A stretch of 36,276 bases of DNA from Bradyrhizobium sp. (GCF_017881085.1 NZ_JADGRI010000009.1:1-36276), one strand, 5' to 3'; counted from the first letter of the stretch, positions 26,601-33,852 are shown. Notes: generated by a model not told the origin, from the sequence alone. Made by a program: numbers and translations.

Positions 26601-26983
26601 CGGCGAGCGCGCTGGAAGCGCACGGCACGCCGCTGGCGCAGCCGTTTCACGACGGCTATCTGATGAAGCCGATCGATATTCCGAGGCTGCTGGAGTTGAT
26701 CCGTCAGTTGCTCAAGATCGAATGGCAGTATCAAACCGATCAGGTCGTGATTCCGCAGTGGCGACCGGACAGCGGCTCGCGGCCGCCGGTAAAGCATGTC
26801 GAGGAACTGATCGGTCTTGGGCAATTGGGCTATATCAGGGCGATCCAGGTCAAGCTGGACGAAATCGGAAACGATTACCCCGAACATGCCGACTTCGTTT
26901 CGCAAATGCGCTCGCTGGTCGATCGCTTCGATCTCGATCAGTATATGGCAACCCTGAAAACCCTGCATTCTTATGATCACTGA
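23612..26983 (+). CDS. NCS1-permease-like domain fused to hybrid histidine kinase
   Basis: An 1123-residue fusion. Residues about 25-485 form a multi-helix membrane domain resembling NCS1 nucleobase/cytosine/allantoin symporters (LLTRGAGFGYIGSTI, SLVAQIGEQVDFLRFLPRD). Residues 499-541 form a cysteine-rich segment with nine Cys (499, 500, 502, 514, 522, 525, 526, 532, 536), probably metal-binding. Two further helices follow (about 568-590 and 608-629), then HisKA with His682 in GLSHELRSPLN, HATPase (INLLSNAIKF, DTGPGI, GTGLGLTIS) and a receiver with Asp968. A C-terminal tail of about 85 residues has no recognised domain. GTG 23612 is preferred over TTG 23591 because CAGGAG lies seven bases upstream. 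It is divergent from the amide-uptake operon and overlaps a LuxR-type regulator gene. A transporter-like sensor (transceptor) is the inferred role. Confidence 0.9.
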   Translation: MAGRQRIDRVRRQYNQWVANQTLEDYALRFTAKSARRWSAARVANTALGAISFLALEAIGGTITLNYGVTNATAAILVVSVIIFCCGLPIAYHAAKCGIDIDLLTRGAGFGYIGSTITSLIYASFTFIFFAIEAVILATALELCFGIPRPIGYLISAVVIIPLVTHGITLISRFQLWTQPVWIILHILPFAAIAWANPHSFVEWRNFPGEHGNLAGHLDLLLFGTAASVVFSLVAQIGEQVDFLRFLPRDRRTSKTSWWIALLSAGPGWIILGSLKLLAGSFLAYFALSHGVSYEHAAEPAHMYLEAFRYVLSEPDLALALTGTFVVLSQLKINVTNAYAGSIAWSNFFSRLTHSHPGRVVWLVFNVVVALLLMEIGVYKALEQTLALYSNVAIAWVGALVADLVINKPLGLRPQHMEFKRAHLYDINPVGVGAMTTATVVSIAAFYGLFGPTAKALAPFVALVVAFVTAPLIAWATDGKYYIARKPKRSWQNIEAIQCCICEHSFEPEDMASCPAYAGPICSLCCSLDARCHDLCKPHARIQAQVSETLGKLLPQPIYARINSQLGHYLSVFAVSAGLVGLTLGMIYLQTSATVHADNLQLSDVLWKVFFALTIIIGVVAWLFVLAQQSRRAAEEETKRQTALLIQEIDAHRRTDAELQRAKEVAESANLAKSRYVVGLSHELRSPLNAISGYAQLLEQDMSLPPKPRDQVRVVRRSADHLSGLIDGILDISKIEAGRLYLSRDEVRLSEFLDQLVGMFRLQAAAKGIDFVFKRPAVLPVVVYADEKRLRQILINLLSNAIKFTHTGSVQFVVHYRSPVAEFEVVDTGPGIQASDLERIFAPFERGALGVSQPQTGTGLGLTISRLLAGVMGGDIRVTSTVGTGSTFRVKMLLSEVTNPTRIAPVDAPVFGYHGPRKTILITDDDPVQRDLLREVLTPLGFILLSAPDGPGCLALAQHCRPDLFLLDISMSGMDGWTVAETLRATGHHQARILMVSASALEAHGTPLAQPFHDGYLMKPIDIPRLLELIRQLLKIEWQYQTDQVVIPQWRPDSGSRPPVKHVEELIGLGQLGYIRAIQVKLDEIGNDYPEHADFVSQMRSLVDRFDLDQYMATLKTLHSYDH

Positions 26984-27902
26984 GTCAAAAAAACGCGACA
27001 TCGCGCTCGTCGTCGATGATTCCCCGGAAACACTGCGGCTGCTGACCGACGCGCTCGACGGCGCGGACATGACGGTCATGGTCGCGATGGACGGCGCGGC
27101 GGCGATGCGGATCGTCGACCAGATCACGCCCGACATCATTCTGCTCGACGCCGTGATGCCGGGCATGGACGGTTTTGAAACTTGTCGCCGCCTCAAGCGC
27201 GATGCCGGTTTGAGCAACGTGCCGGTCATCTTCATGACCGGGCTCGCGGAGACCGAACATATCGTGCGCGGGCTGGAGGCCGGCGGCGTCGATTACGTGA
27301 CAAAGCCGATCGTGATCGAGGAGATGCTGGCGCGGATCAGGGTTCATCTCGCCAACGCCAGGCTGACGCAAAGCGCGCGCGCCGCGCTCGATGTGTCCGG
27401 GCGATTTCTGCTCGCCGTCAACCGGCAGGGGACGATCATGTGGGCTACCCCGCAGGCGCAAAAGCTGCTGTCGGCCAATCTCGCGGCCAGCGCCAACGAT
27501 GAGCTGGTGCTGCCCGACCCCATGCTGCAATGGCTTGAACAGGCGCAGAAGGGAAAGAGCGGATCGAAGACGCCGGCGATGGCGTCATTCCCCGAAAATG
27601 AACAGCTGCGGCTGCAATATATGGGCAAGCTCGGCCCGAACGAATTCCTGTTGCGGCTCGCCAAGGAGTCCAGCGCCAATCTGCCCGCGGAATTCTCCAG
27701 CGAGCTCGGCTTGACGACGCGGGAGGGAGAAGTGCTGGCGTGGCTCTCGAAAGGAAAGACCAATCGCGACATCGCGCAGATCCTGGGCTTGAGCCCGAGG
27801 ACCGTGGACAAGCATCTCGAGCAGATCTACGCCAAGCTCGGCGTCGAGAACCGTACCGCAGCCGCGGCCATTGCGACCAGCGCGAACCGGCGGAATAACT
27901 GA
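26973..27902 (+). CDS. Receiver-LuxR DNA-binding response regulator
   Basis: A 309-residue response regulator: receiver domain (about 8-125) with Asp59 in ILLDAVMPGMDG, the threonine/lysine switch residues (FMTG, DYVTKP), a middle region of about 110 residues, partly PAS-like (FLLAVNRQGTIMWATPQAQ), and a C-terminal LuxR/GerE helix-turn-helix (about 247-301; LTTREGEVLAWLSKGKTNRD, then IAQILGLSPRTVDKHL). Its ATG lies inside the last codons of the sensor-kinase gene, overlapping by 11 bases, so the two are translationally coupled and almost certainly partners. The likely targets are the divergent amide-uptake operon and its own promoter, which is inference. The middle region makes it longer than a typical NarL-type regulator. 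Confidence 0.92.
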   Translation: MITESKKRDIALVVDDSPETLRLLTDALDGADMTVMVAMDGAAAMRIVDQITPDIILLDAVMPGMDGFETCRRLKRDAGLSNVPVIFMTGLAETEHIVRGLEAGGVDYVTKPIVIEEMLARIRVHLANARLTQSARAALDVSGRFLLAVNRQGTIMWATPQAQKLLSANLAASANDELVLPDPMLQWLEQAQKGKSGSKTPAMASFPENEQLRLQYMGKLGPNEFLLRLAKESSANLPAEFSSELGLTTREGEVLAWLSKGKTNRDIAQILGLSPRTVDKHLEQIYAKLGVENRTAAAAIATSANRRNN

Positions 27903-27915
27903 ACGCGGGCGGTTG

Positions 27916-28161
27916 TCAAAAAGCGACTCCGATACGTCGCCCCGCGGTCCAGACCACGCGGCAACGCTTCCGGGTGGTGCCGAACAACAACTCGAACCGC
28001 GTCGGCACCTTGGTTTGCCCCTGTAGCTCGAGGCACGCACCGCCAGGGGAATAATCGACGATCCGGCAATCGATGACCGGCGCCTTGGGATTAACGATCA
28101 ATTTGGCCTTGTCAGAAACCCTGCCCGTAGGCCGGACACGTGCGAACCGCCGCGGATACAT
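27916..28161 (-). CDS. Small PilZ-domain protein (c-di-GMP binding)
   Basis: An 81-residue protein that is little more than a PilZ domain. It has the arginine motif near the start (MYPRRFARVRPTG, matching RxxxR) and IVDYSPGGACLEL, the D/NxSxxG motif, which together bind cyclic di-GMP. ATG 28161 is chosen because GAGAGG stands five bases upstream and because PilZ proteins start near the arginine motif. The frame stays open to 28323, so a longer form starting at 28290 is not excluded. It converges on the LuxR-type regulator gene with only 13 bp between stops and no visible terminator. Confidence 0.78.
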   Translation of the reverse strand: MYPRRFARVRPTGRVSDKAKLIVNPKAPVIDCRIVDYSPGGACLELQGQTKVPTRFELLFGTTRKRCRVVWTAGRRIGVAF

Positions 28162-28729
28162 CACAGCCTCTCCAGGAACCCCGTAGTAACCCGTGAGAAT
28201 TTCGCAGGATAGCTTGAAGGTTTCGTTGACCTTTATAGTTACTGAAAATGGACAGGGCTTCCCGGCTACCCCGCGTGGGAATCCATTCATTATGCTGCAG
28301 CGCAAAAGACGCGTCCGTCCCAACCATCCCTGGATCGGTTGATTGGGTGGCGAGCATGGTCGCGGCTAATTGCAGGGCTTGAGGATCACCAGCTTGAGGG
28401 TTGGACTTCCCCGCAGCAAACCGAATTCACAATCTCAAATCAGGTGATGAAAATTTTTGCGGTCTTGGCCGGCTAAGCCATTTACCGAACATTGTAATTT
28501 AGAGAGCATTCTACGCGAATTGTCGAGTGACTACGAATATCAGCCGAAGTCGTAAGAAAGCGCAGTGGCGCTCTCCCCAATTGATGGATCGCGATCGTGC
28601 AGCACGCCGATAGCTTGTCCCTGGTCGATGATCACGATACCGCACTGCAAAGCGGTCCACGGGCAAAGTGCGTCGCCATGCGAGGAGCGCCTGGTACCCC
28701 TTTCGATTCCACCAACCGCGGATTGCATC
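28162..28729. other. Divergent intergenic region between two PilZ genes
   Basis: A 568-bp region without a convincing gene; short frames here are extensions of the flanking PilZ frames without family-like sequence. It is clearly more AT-rich than the surroundings, especially 28430-28560. It probably contains the promoters for both divergent PilZ genes, but no sigma-70 pair with good spacing could be assigned, and no strong inverted repeat was found. Confidence 0.5.
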
Positions 28730-29050
28730 ATGGCCTATGGCGACAGAAAGAGCGAACGGGTCGATTTCGAGCGGGGCATCCCCGTTTACATCATGGGAAT
28801 TGACGGGACCTGGCGCCGGGACTGCATGATGATCGACGTTTCGCAGACCGGCGCGCGCTTGTGCGTTGAGGGATCCCTGGAGGGACTGGACCTCAAGGAG
28901 TTCTTCTTGCTGTTATCGTCGACGGGGGTTGCATTTCGCCGCTGTCAAATGGTGCGCGTGGCCAGCGACCAGATCGGGGTCAAGTTTCTGGCTCGGGACA
29001 AAGCCGAAAGGAAGTCCCTGAAACGACCGTCAACCAAAGAGGCCGTCTGA
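28730..29050 (+). CDS. Small PilZ-domain protein (c-di-GMP binding)
   Basis: A 106-residue PilZ protein. RKSERVDFERG gives the RxxxR motif near the N terminus, and MIDVSQTGARLCVEG gives the DxSxxG motif; the C-terminal VRVASDQIGVKFL is the usual last strand. ATG 28730 is chosen by these family boundaries; the Shine-Dalgarno is weak. The frame is open back to 28565 but the extra residues look non-coding. It is divergent from the 81-residue PilZ gene and is followed after one base by a small unknown gene, then an HD-GYP gene, so a local cyclic-di-GMP circuit is likely. Confidence 0.8.
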   Translation: MAYGDRKSERVDFERGIPVYIMGIDGTWRRDCMMIDVSQTGARLCVEGSLEGLDLKEFFLLLSSTGVAFRRCQMVRVASDQIGVKFLARDKAERKSLKRPSTKEAV

Positions 29051-29051
29051 G

Positions 29052-29219
29052 ATGACAGATTTACAACGCGTAACCGAGATCACCGTCTCAGCCAAATCGA
29101 CGGAGCCGCTGACCGGCATTGTTCGGATGAGCACCGGCGACGCGGAAATCAGGTTCGAGATCACGGAAGAACTGGCGCACAAGATCTGCACTGACCTCGA
29201 ACGCTTTCTCCCTCGATGA
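29052..29219 (+). CDS. Small protein of unknown function (55 aa)
   Basis: A 55-residue frame whose ATG lies one base after the stop of the PilZ gene. The sequence begins MTDLQRVTEITVSAKSTEPL and ends CTDLERFLPR; it is balanced and soluble, with no cysteine pair, membrane segment or recognised domain. Tight spacing with a real upstream gene and a reasonable amino acid composition argue that it is expressed by translational coupling. I do not recognise a family. It could be a partner of the PilZ protein. Confidence 0.5.
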   Translation: MTDLQRVTEITVSAKSTEPLTGIVRMSTGDAEIRFEITEELAHKICTDLERFLPR

Positions 29220-29292
29220 TGCTTATGGCTAAGAGATTGCCGGCAGAGCACTTTGCTTTTTGAAAACGGCCGATGGATGAGGTCAGCTGTTG

Positions 29293-30342
29293 ATGTCCGT
29301 TCATGTTATCGCCGATACTGCCGATAAACGCTCGGCCCTGCACGCCATGCTGCAGGAGCGGCACGCCGTAACATCGGAATTGCTTGGTGACATGAGCGGT
29401 CGTTGCAGTGAGGTGGACGCTGTCGTCATCGCGGCAGATTTGCGCTCCGTCGAGAATATCGCGACTCTGAAGGAATCGTCCGGAAAGCTGGCTCACATCC
29501 GCAAGCGAATCTTCCTGGTCGATCACAAGGCGCGCTTGTGCGTCATCCAGGCCTATGCGCTGGGCGCGACCAGGGTACTTGGTATTCCGGTTCATCCCGC
29601 AAAATTATTGGCGCAACTTGCCGATAGCCGCCCTTGCGAGATCAACTCTAGCGGCGTTGTGGATGGCGCCCGTGAGGCCGCGAACGCCGCAGCGATTGCC
29701 ATCGGATCGATGTTCTCCGCCGTTGTGAGCGGCAAACCCGTCGACGTCAGGGGTGCAAAGGATGCAGCCAGCGGGATTGCCGACACCATCGCTGAAGGCG
29801 GACTGTCGAACTGGCTCGAGACGGTTCGCCGGCATCACGAGGGAACCTATCAGCATTGCCTCCTTGTTACGGGCGTAGCGACCGATTTTGGATTGAGTCT
29901 CGGTCTGGCGAGACGGGACATGGAGCGATTGTATGCGGCGGCGATATTTCACGACATCGGCAAGGCGAGAATCCCGCTCGCGATCCTTGACAAGCCCGGG
30001 CGGCTGGATGCCGGCGAGCGTGCAATGATCGAAACCCATCCCGCGGCAGGGTGGGCAGTGCTGAAGGGGAATCCCGGCATCTCCCCGGAGATTCTCGATG
30101 CAGTCCGCCATCATCACGAATATCTCGATGGCAGCGGATATCCGGATGCGCTGTGTGCCCCGAGCATAACCGACATCGTCCGGATACTGACCATTTCCGA
30201 CATTTTTTCCGCGCTGATCGAGGATCGGTACTACAAACCGCCCATGCCTCGGGAACAGGCCTATGAAATCATTCAAGGCATGCAAGGAAAGCTCGAGAGG
30301 CCGCTCGTGGTCGCTTTCAGGGACGTGGCGTTGAATCGTTGA
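29293..30342 (+). CDS. HD-GYP domain protein with degenerate receiver (putative c-di-GMP phosphodiesterase)
   Basis: A 349-residue protein. Residues 1-110 look like a receiver fold that has lost most receiver signatures: no acidic pair near the start, and only IAADLRS where the phospho-acceptor strand should be. The C-terminal half is an HD-GYP domain: HHEGTYQHCLLVTGVA, IFHDIGKARIPLAILDKPG, ERAMIETHPAAGWAVL, VRHHHEYLDGSGYPD (the GYP motif) and ILTISDIFSALIEDRYYK. All metal-binding histidines and aspartates that can be located by motif are present, so hydrolysis of cyclic di-GMP is likely. ATG 29293 is preferred to TTG 29290. It follows a PilZ gene and a small unknown gene on the same strand. 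Its 3' end is part of a terminator-like inverted repeat. Confidence 0.9.
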   Translation: MSVHVIADTADKRSALHAMLQERHAVTSELLGDMSGRCSEVDAVVIAADLRSVENIATLKESSGKLAHIRKRIFLVDHKARLCVIQAYALGATRVLGIPVHPAKLLAQLADSRPCEINSSGVVDGAREAANAAAIAIGSMFSAVVSGKPVDVRGAKDAASGIADTIAEGGLSNWLETVRRHHEGTYQHCLLVTGVATDFGLSLGLARRDMERLYAAAIFHDIGKARIPLAILDKPGRLDAGERAMIETHPAAGWAVLKGNPGISPEILDAVRHHHEYLDGSGYPDALCAPSITDIVRILTISDIFSALIEDRYYKPPMPREQAYEIIQGMQGKLERPLVVAFRDVALNR

Positions 30343-30353
30343 ACGCCACGTCC
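30321..30353. terminator. 12-bp perfect inverted repeat at a convergent gene end
   Basis: GGACGTGGCGTT (30321-30332), nine-base loop, AACGCCACGTCC (30342-30353): perfect 12-bp arms that include the HD-GYP stop codon and lie seven bases from the stop of the convergent flavin monooxygenase gene. Position suggests a bidirectional terminator. There is no clear T-run on either strand, so efficiency is uncertain. Confidence 0.65.
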
Positions 30354-30360
30354 GCGACCC

Positions 30361-31869
30361 TCAACCATAGGCGAACGCGGCGTCGTCGAGATCGATTGCC
30401 GGAATTTCGTCCTTCTCGGCCCAGTAATCCTGGCTGTGCTGCCATTCCGGCTTGTCGCCGCGCTTCGGCAACAGGTGCATGTTGCGCATCATATAGCCGG
30501 GATTGAAATTCTCCGGATCGATCCAGGACATCAGCGGCATGTTGTGGTCTTCCGGACGCAGCACCGGTACCACCTTCTTCGCACCCTTCTCCTTCATATG
30601 CGTGAGCAGGCGGCAGACGAAATCCGCCACCAGATCGGTGCGCAGCGTCCAGCTGGCGCGAAAGTAGCCGAACACCCAGACCATGTTCGGCACGCCGGTG
30701 AACATCATGCCGCGATAGGTGACAGTATCGCCGAAATTGAGCGGCTTGCCGTCAATCGTGAAGGCAATATCGCCGAGCACGCAAAGGTCGAACCCGGTCG
30801 CGGTGACGATGATATCGGCCTCGAGCTCGTTACCGGATTTCAGGCGAATGCCCTTCTCCGTAAAGCGGTCGATCTCGTCGGTGACGACACTCGCCTTGCC
30901 GCCCTTGATGCCCAGGAACAGATCGGCGTCGGGAACGAAGGCGATGCGCTGCCGCCACGGCCGGTATTTCGGCGTGAAATGCTTTTCTACATCATAGTCG
31001 GGACCGAGCACGGCGGTGATCTGGCTGATCAACTCCTTCTTGACCTGTTCCGGCTCGGCAAGGCAGCGGCGCGTGAATGCATCCTGATCGAACAGGATCT
31101 TGCGGCGCACGATCTCGTGAATCCATTCCTCCTTGACCTGGAGCTGCCGCAGCGTCTCGGCGAGTTCGATGGCATTGCGGCCGACCCTGAAATAGGTCGG
31201 CGAGCGCTGCAGCATGGTGACATGGGCGCATTTGTCGGCGATCGCGGGGATCAGGGTCGCGGCCGTCGCGCCCGAGCCGATCACCACCACCTTCTTGTCC
31301 CCAAGCTCGATATCCTCCGGCCAGCGTTGCGGATGGACAATGCGGCCCTTGAACTTGTCCATGTCGGTCCATTCCGGCGTGTAGCCCTGGGAATGGCGAT
31401 AATAGCCCTGGCACATCCACAGGAAATTCGCGGTGAAGGTCATGGGCTCGCCGCTGTCGGTCCTGACCGCTTCGACGGTCCACAAATTGGTCGCGCTCGA
31501 CCAGCTCGCCCGCTCGATCCTGTGCCTGTAGCGAATGTGTTTCGCGAGATCGTTCTCGGCGATGACCTCACCCATGTAGGCCTTGATTTCCTCCGACGTC
31601 GCGATCGGCGGCCCGACCCATGGCTTGAAGCTGTAACCGAAAGTGTGAAGATCGCTGTCGGACCGGATACCGGGATATTTGTGGGTCAGCCAGGTGCCGC
31701 CAAAACTCTCCTGGCTCTCCAGAATGACAAAGCTCTTGTCCGGCAGCTGCTTGGTCAGCTGATAGGCGCTGCCGATGCCGGAAATGCCGGCGCCGACGAT
31801 CAGGACATCGAAATGTTCGGCCGGTTTGGGCAAGGCGGAAGCGGAATGGGGTGTTGCTAGGACGTTCAT
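30361..31869 (-). CDS. Baeyer-Villiger-type flavin monooxygenase
   Basis: A 502-residue FAD/NADPH monooxygenase. The first nucleotide fold shows VLIVGAGISGIGSAYQL for FAD, followed by GGTWLTHKYPGIRSDSD. The Baeyer-Villiger fingerprint FxGxxxHxxxWP is present as FKGRIVHPQRWP, followed by the NADPH fold VVVIGSGATAATLIP; the usual ATG motif is seen as VTATGFDL. The family inserts oxygen next to a carbonyl or oxidises N/S atoms; the substrate is unknown. ATG 31869 with AGGG upstream is chosen; the open frame extends to 32016 but without family-like sequence. It lies 104 bp after the secreted protease gene on the same strand and may share its transcript, though it also has room for its own promoter. 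Confidence 0.92.
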   Translation of the reverse strand: MNVLATPHSASALPKPAEHFDVLIVGAGISGIGSAYQLTKQLPDKSFVILESQESFGGTWLTHKYPGIRSDSDLHTFGYSFKPWVGPPIATSEEIKAYMGEVIAENDLAKHIRYRHRIERASWSSATNLWTVEAVRTDSGEPMTFTANFLWMCQGYYRHSQGYTPEWTDMDKFKGRIVHPQRWPEDIELGDKKVVVIGSGATAATLIPAIADKCAHVTMLQRSPTYFRVGRNAIELAETLRQLQVKEEWIHEIVRRKILFDQDAFTRRCLAEPEQVKKELISQITAVLGPDYDVEKHFTPKYRPWRQRIAFVPDADLFLGIKGGKASVVTDEIDRFTEKGIRLKSGNELEADIIVTATGFDLCVLGDIAFTIDGKPLNFGDTVTYRGMMFTGVPNMVWVFGYFRASWTLRTDLVADFVCRLLTHMKEKGAKKVVPVLRPEDHNMPLMSWIDPENFNPGYMMRNMHLLPKRGDKPEWQHSQDYWAEKDEIPAIDLDDAAFAYG

Positions 31870-31973
31870 GATCCCTGTTCTTTTTTGATTGGCCGCGCGG
31901 CGAAAGCGTTTTCGGGCAATACCGTAAAGGCCAATTGTGGCCGGTACAATGCGCCAGATCAATTGGCCGAATT

Positions 31974-32768
31974 TTACAGTCCTGCGCCCCATTGCCGCGC
32001 GGTCTGCAATATCCAATCGCGGTAGAGCGTGAGGGGCGTGACGCCGGTCAAACCGCCGCAGCCCGCGGCTCCGTTGGCGCCCGTCGACCAGCTGATGACG
32101 CCGACCAGGAAGGGGCCGCCCTGCCGGTCCTCGAACACCGGACCGCCGGAATCCCCGGTGCAGGCGCCGAGCCCGTCGCGGGCGCCTTGCGTGAGCGGAT
32201 CGACCAGGCGGATTTGCAGGGTGCCGGGCCGTCCGGTCGCGACCAGGCCGGCGGCGCGAACAATGCCGCCGCTACTGCCCTCGCCGCGGATGGCGACACC
32301 GACGCCCGCGATGGTGAAGCGGCTGCCGGCGACAATCGGTATCTCCGGCGTGCCGAGCACGGCCGGAGTCTTGCCCGCAGGGGTCGCTTCGAGCTGCAAC
32401 AGCGCGACGTCGGCGGTGGCGCGATGGGCCAGCATCGCCTGCAGATTGAACCCGGGGTGGATGGCCACGGTTCTGACGTCGCGCAGCTGCGGCTTCTGGT
32501 CCGCGCCATATTCCACGATCTTGTAGACTGCGCCGGGTTGCACGCAATGCGCCACCGTCAGCACCAGCTTCGGCGCGATCAAGGTGCCAGTGCAGAAATT
32601 GCCGCGCGAACCGACGATGGTGACGATGGCGCGGCCGACGCCCTCGGCGGACGGCGCCCCGCCGCCGACGATCGCGCGCGCGGGCCAAACGAGCAGCATC
32701 GCGCCTGCCACGATGGCGGCCAGCAATTTCATCTGACGGAAACAGTCCGCGGCGATCCGGTCATGCAT
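31974..32768 (-). CDS. Secreted trypsin-like serine protease
   Basis: A 264-residue chymotrypsin-fold protease with a signal peptide. Catalytic residues by motif: His74 (LTVAHC), Asp120 (TADVALLQL), Ser207 (GACTGDSGGP). The signal peptide (hydrophobic core about 14-29) ends ARA, directly followed by IVGGG, so signal peptidase alone would expose the Ile-Val-Gly-Gly N terminus needed for an active site of this fold. Start is ATG 32768, which overlaps the upstream gene's stop region (ATGCATGA), with ATG 32732 (MKLLAAIV) as an alternative; neither has a clear Shine-Dalgarno. Location is probably periplasmic or extracellular. It lies between a hotdog-like gene and the flavin monooxygenase gene; functional links are not obvious. 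Confidence 0.88.
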   Translation of the reverse strand: MHDRIAADCFRQMKLLAAIVAGAMLLVWPARAIVGGGAPSAEGVGRAIVTIVGSRGNFCTGTLIAPKLVLTVAHCVQPGAVYKIVEYGADQKPQLRDVRTVAIHPGFNLQAMLAHRATADVALLQLEATPAGKTPAVLGTPEIPIVAGSRFTIAGVGVAIRGEGSSGGIVRAAGLVATGRPGTLQIRLVDPLTQGARDGLGACTGDSGGPVFEDRQGGPFLVGVISWSTGANGAAGCGGLTGVTPLTLYRDWILQTARQWGAGL

Positions 32769-33702
32769 AGAGCGCGGCATATTCCTGGGCATAGGATGCA
32801 TAGGAATCCTTGATGCTGGCGAGGTTCAGCAGCATGGATGCGACGGGCATATCGCCGGACGCGAACACCGTGGTGCGCATCCACAGGCTTTCGGTTCGGC
32901 GGCTGCCGCTCAGCGCGACCACTTCGCGCTCGGTCTGATAATCCTCGCCGACGAACAGCGGTCCGCGCGAGAGCCGGATTTCCTGATCGGCAAACAGGCC
33001 GACCGCCGGCCCCCGCATCGGCAGGCGATCCTCCCGCGACCGGTATTGAAACAGCACGCTGAGCATCTCCATCGGGATGATCGGGCGTCCCCAGGGACTA
33101 TCTGGGCCATTTCGATACCAAGGGCTCGGCTCGGTGATGACCTTGAGTTTGTCGGCGAGCGAGAACGGGTATAGGTCGCCCATGTTCCGATCGAAATCCA
33201 TCCGCACGGTCTGGCGTGCGGTCTTCATCCCGACCTTCACGTCGCGCAGGATGACGGGATCGGCCAGCGGTTTCAGCTCGGTCAGCCGCTGGTCCAGCGC
33301 GGTTACCAGCCCTCCGCCACCCACCGACGCCGTACCGCGCAGCACCTCGGTGCCGTCGCGCTTCACCGTCTGGATCGCGCTTTGCTTCTGCCCCGGCTCG
33401 GGCTTCGCCAAAATCGCCTGCACCTCTTCGCCCTCGAAAGAGGGATTGCGGTAATGCGCGGAGATGCATCCGGTCTCGAACCACGCCTTTCCCCACAGCC
33501 GCTCGCACAGCGGCGCGAACTGGCTGAAATGCGTCGGCCCCTCGATGGTGCCGCCCTGAAAGCCCAGTTTCTGCGCCGTCGCATCGTCATGGATCGAGGC
33601 GTGAGAATCGTAAGTTTGGGCATGGAGCATCTGGTGCGGGCGGCGCCATGGCCCGGTCAGGGAATCCGCGGTTTCCGTGATGGGAGTCTCGAAGGCTTTC
33701 AT
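32761..33702 (-). CDS. Hotdog-fold (MaoC-like) hypothetical protein
   Basis: A 313-residue soluble protein that I can only place loosely. The N-terminal part has GTIEGPTHFSQFAPLCERLW and CISAHYRNPSFEGEEVQAI, which look like a hotdog fold of the MaoC dehydratase/thioesterase type; the C-terminal half (GLFADQEIRLSRGPLFVGED) looks like a second, diverged hotdog unit. No catalytic Asp/His pair could be assigned with confidence. ATG 33702 has GAGGA upstream at good spacing and is preferred over TTG/other starts up to 33717. It is divergent from the HAD gene and overlaps the protease gene on the same strand, which suggests an operon. CoA-thioester chemistry is a family-based guess. Confidence 0.65.
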   Translation of the reverse strand: MKAFETPITETADSLTGPWRRPHQMLHAQTYDSHASIHDDATAQKLGFQGGTIEGPTHFSQFAPLCERLWGKAWFETGCISAHYRNPSFEGEEVQAILAKPEPGQKQSAIQTVKRDGTEVLRGTASVGGGGLVTALDQRLTELKPLADPVILRDVKVGMKTARQTVRMDFDRNMGDLYPFSLADKLKVITEPSPWYRNGPDSPWGRPIIPMEMLSVLFQYRSREDRLPMRGPAVGLFADQEIRLSRGPLFVGEDYQTEREVVALSGSRRTESLWMRTTVFASGDMPVASMLLNLASIKDSYASYAQEYAALYA

Positions 33703-33852
33703 GGGGCTTCCTCGCATGCCGCGGCAACCTACATGAAGGCTTCGTTTGCGCCAAATTCCGTGGCGGCCAAGTCGCCGCGGCGGGCTGGTCCTCGCAGGGA
33801 AGCCGTGTTAGCCGTTTCTGCAAACATGGCGTTGGCGAGGCGTGGAAAGATA

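Noticed and set aside
30436..31860. Plus-strand open frame of 474 codons opposite the flavin monooxygenase
   Set aside because: Antisense shadow; the minus strand holds both Rossmann motifs and the Baeyer-Villiger fingerprint.
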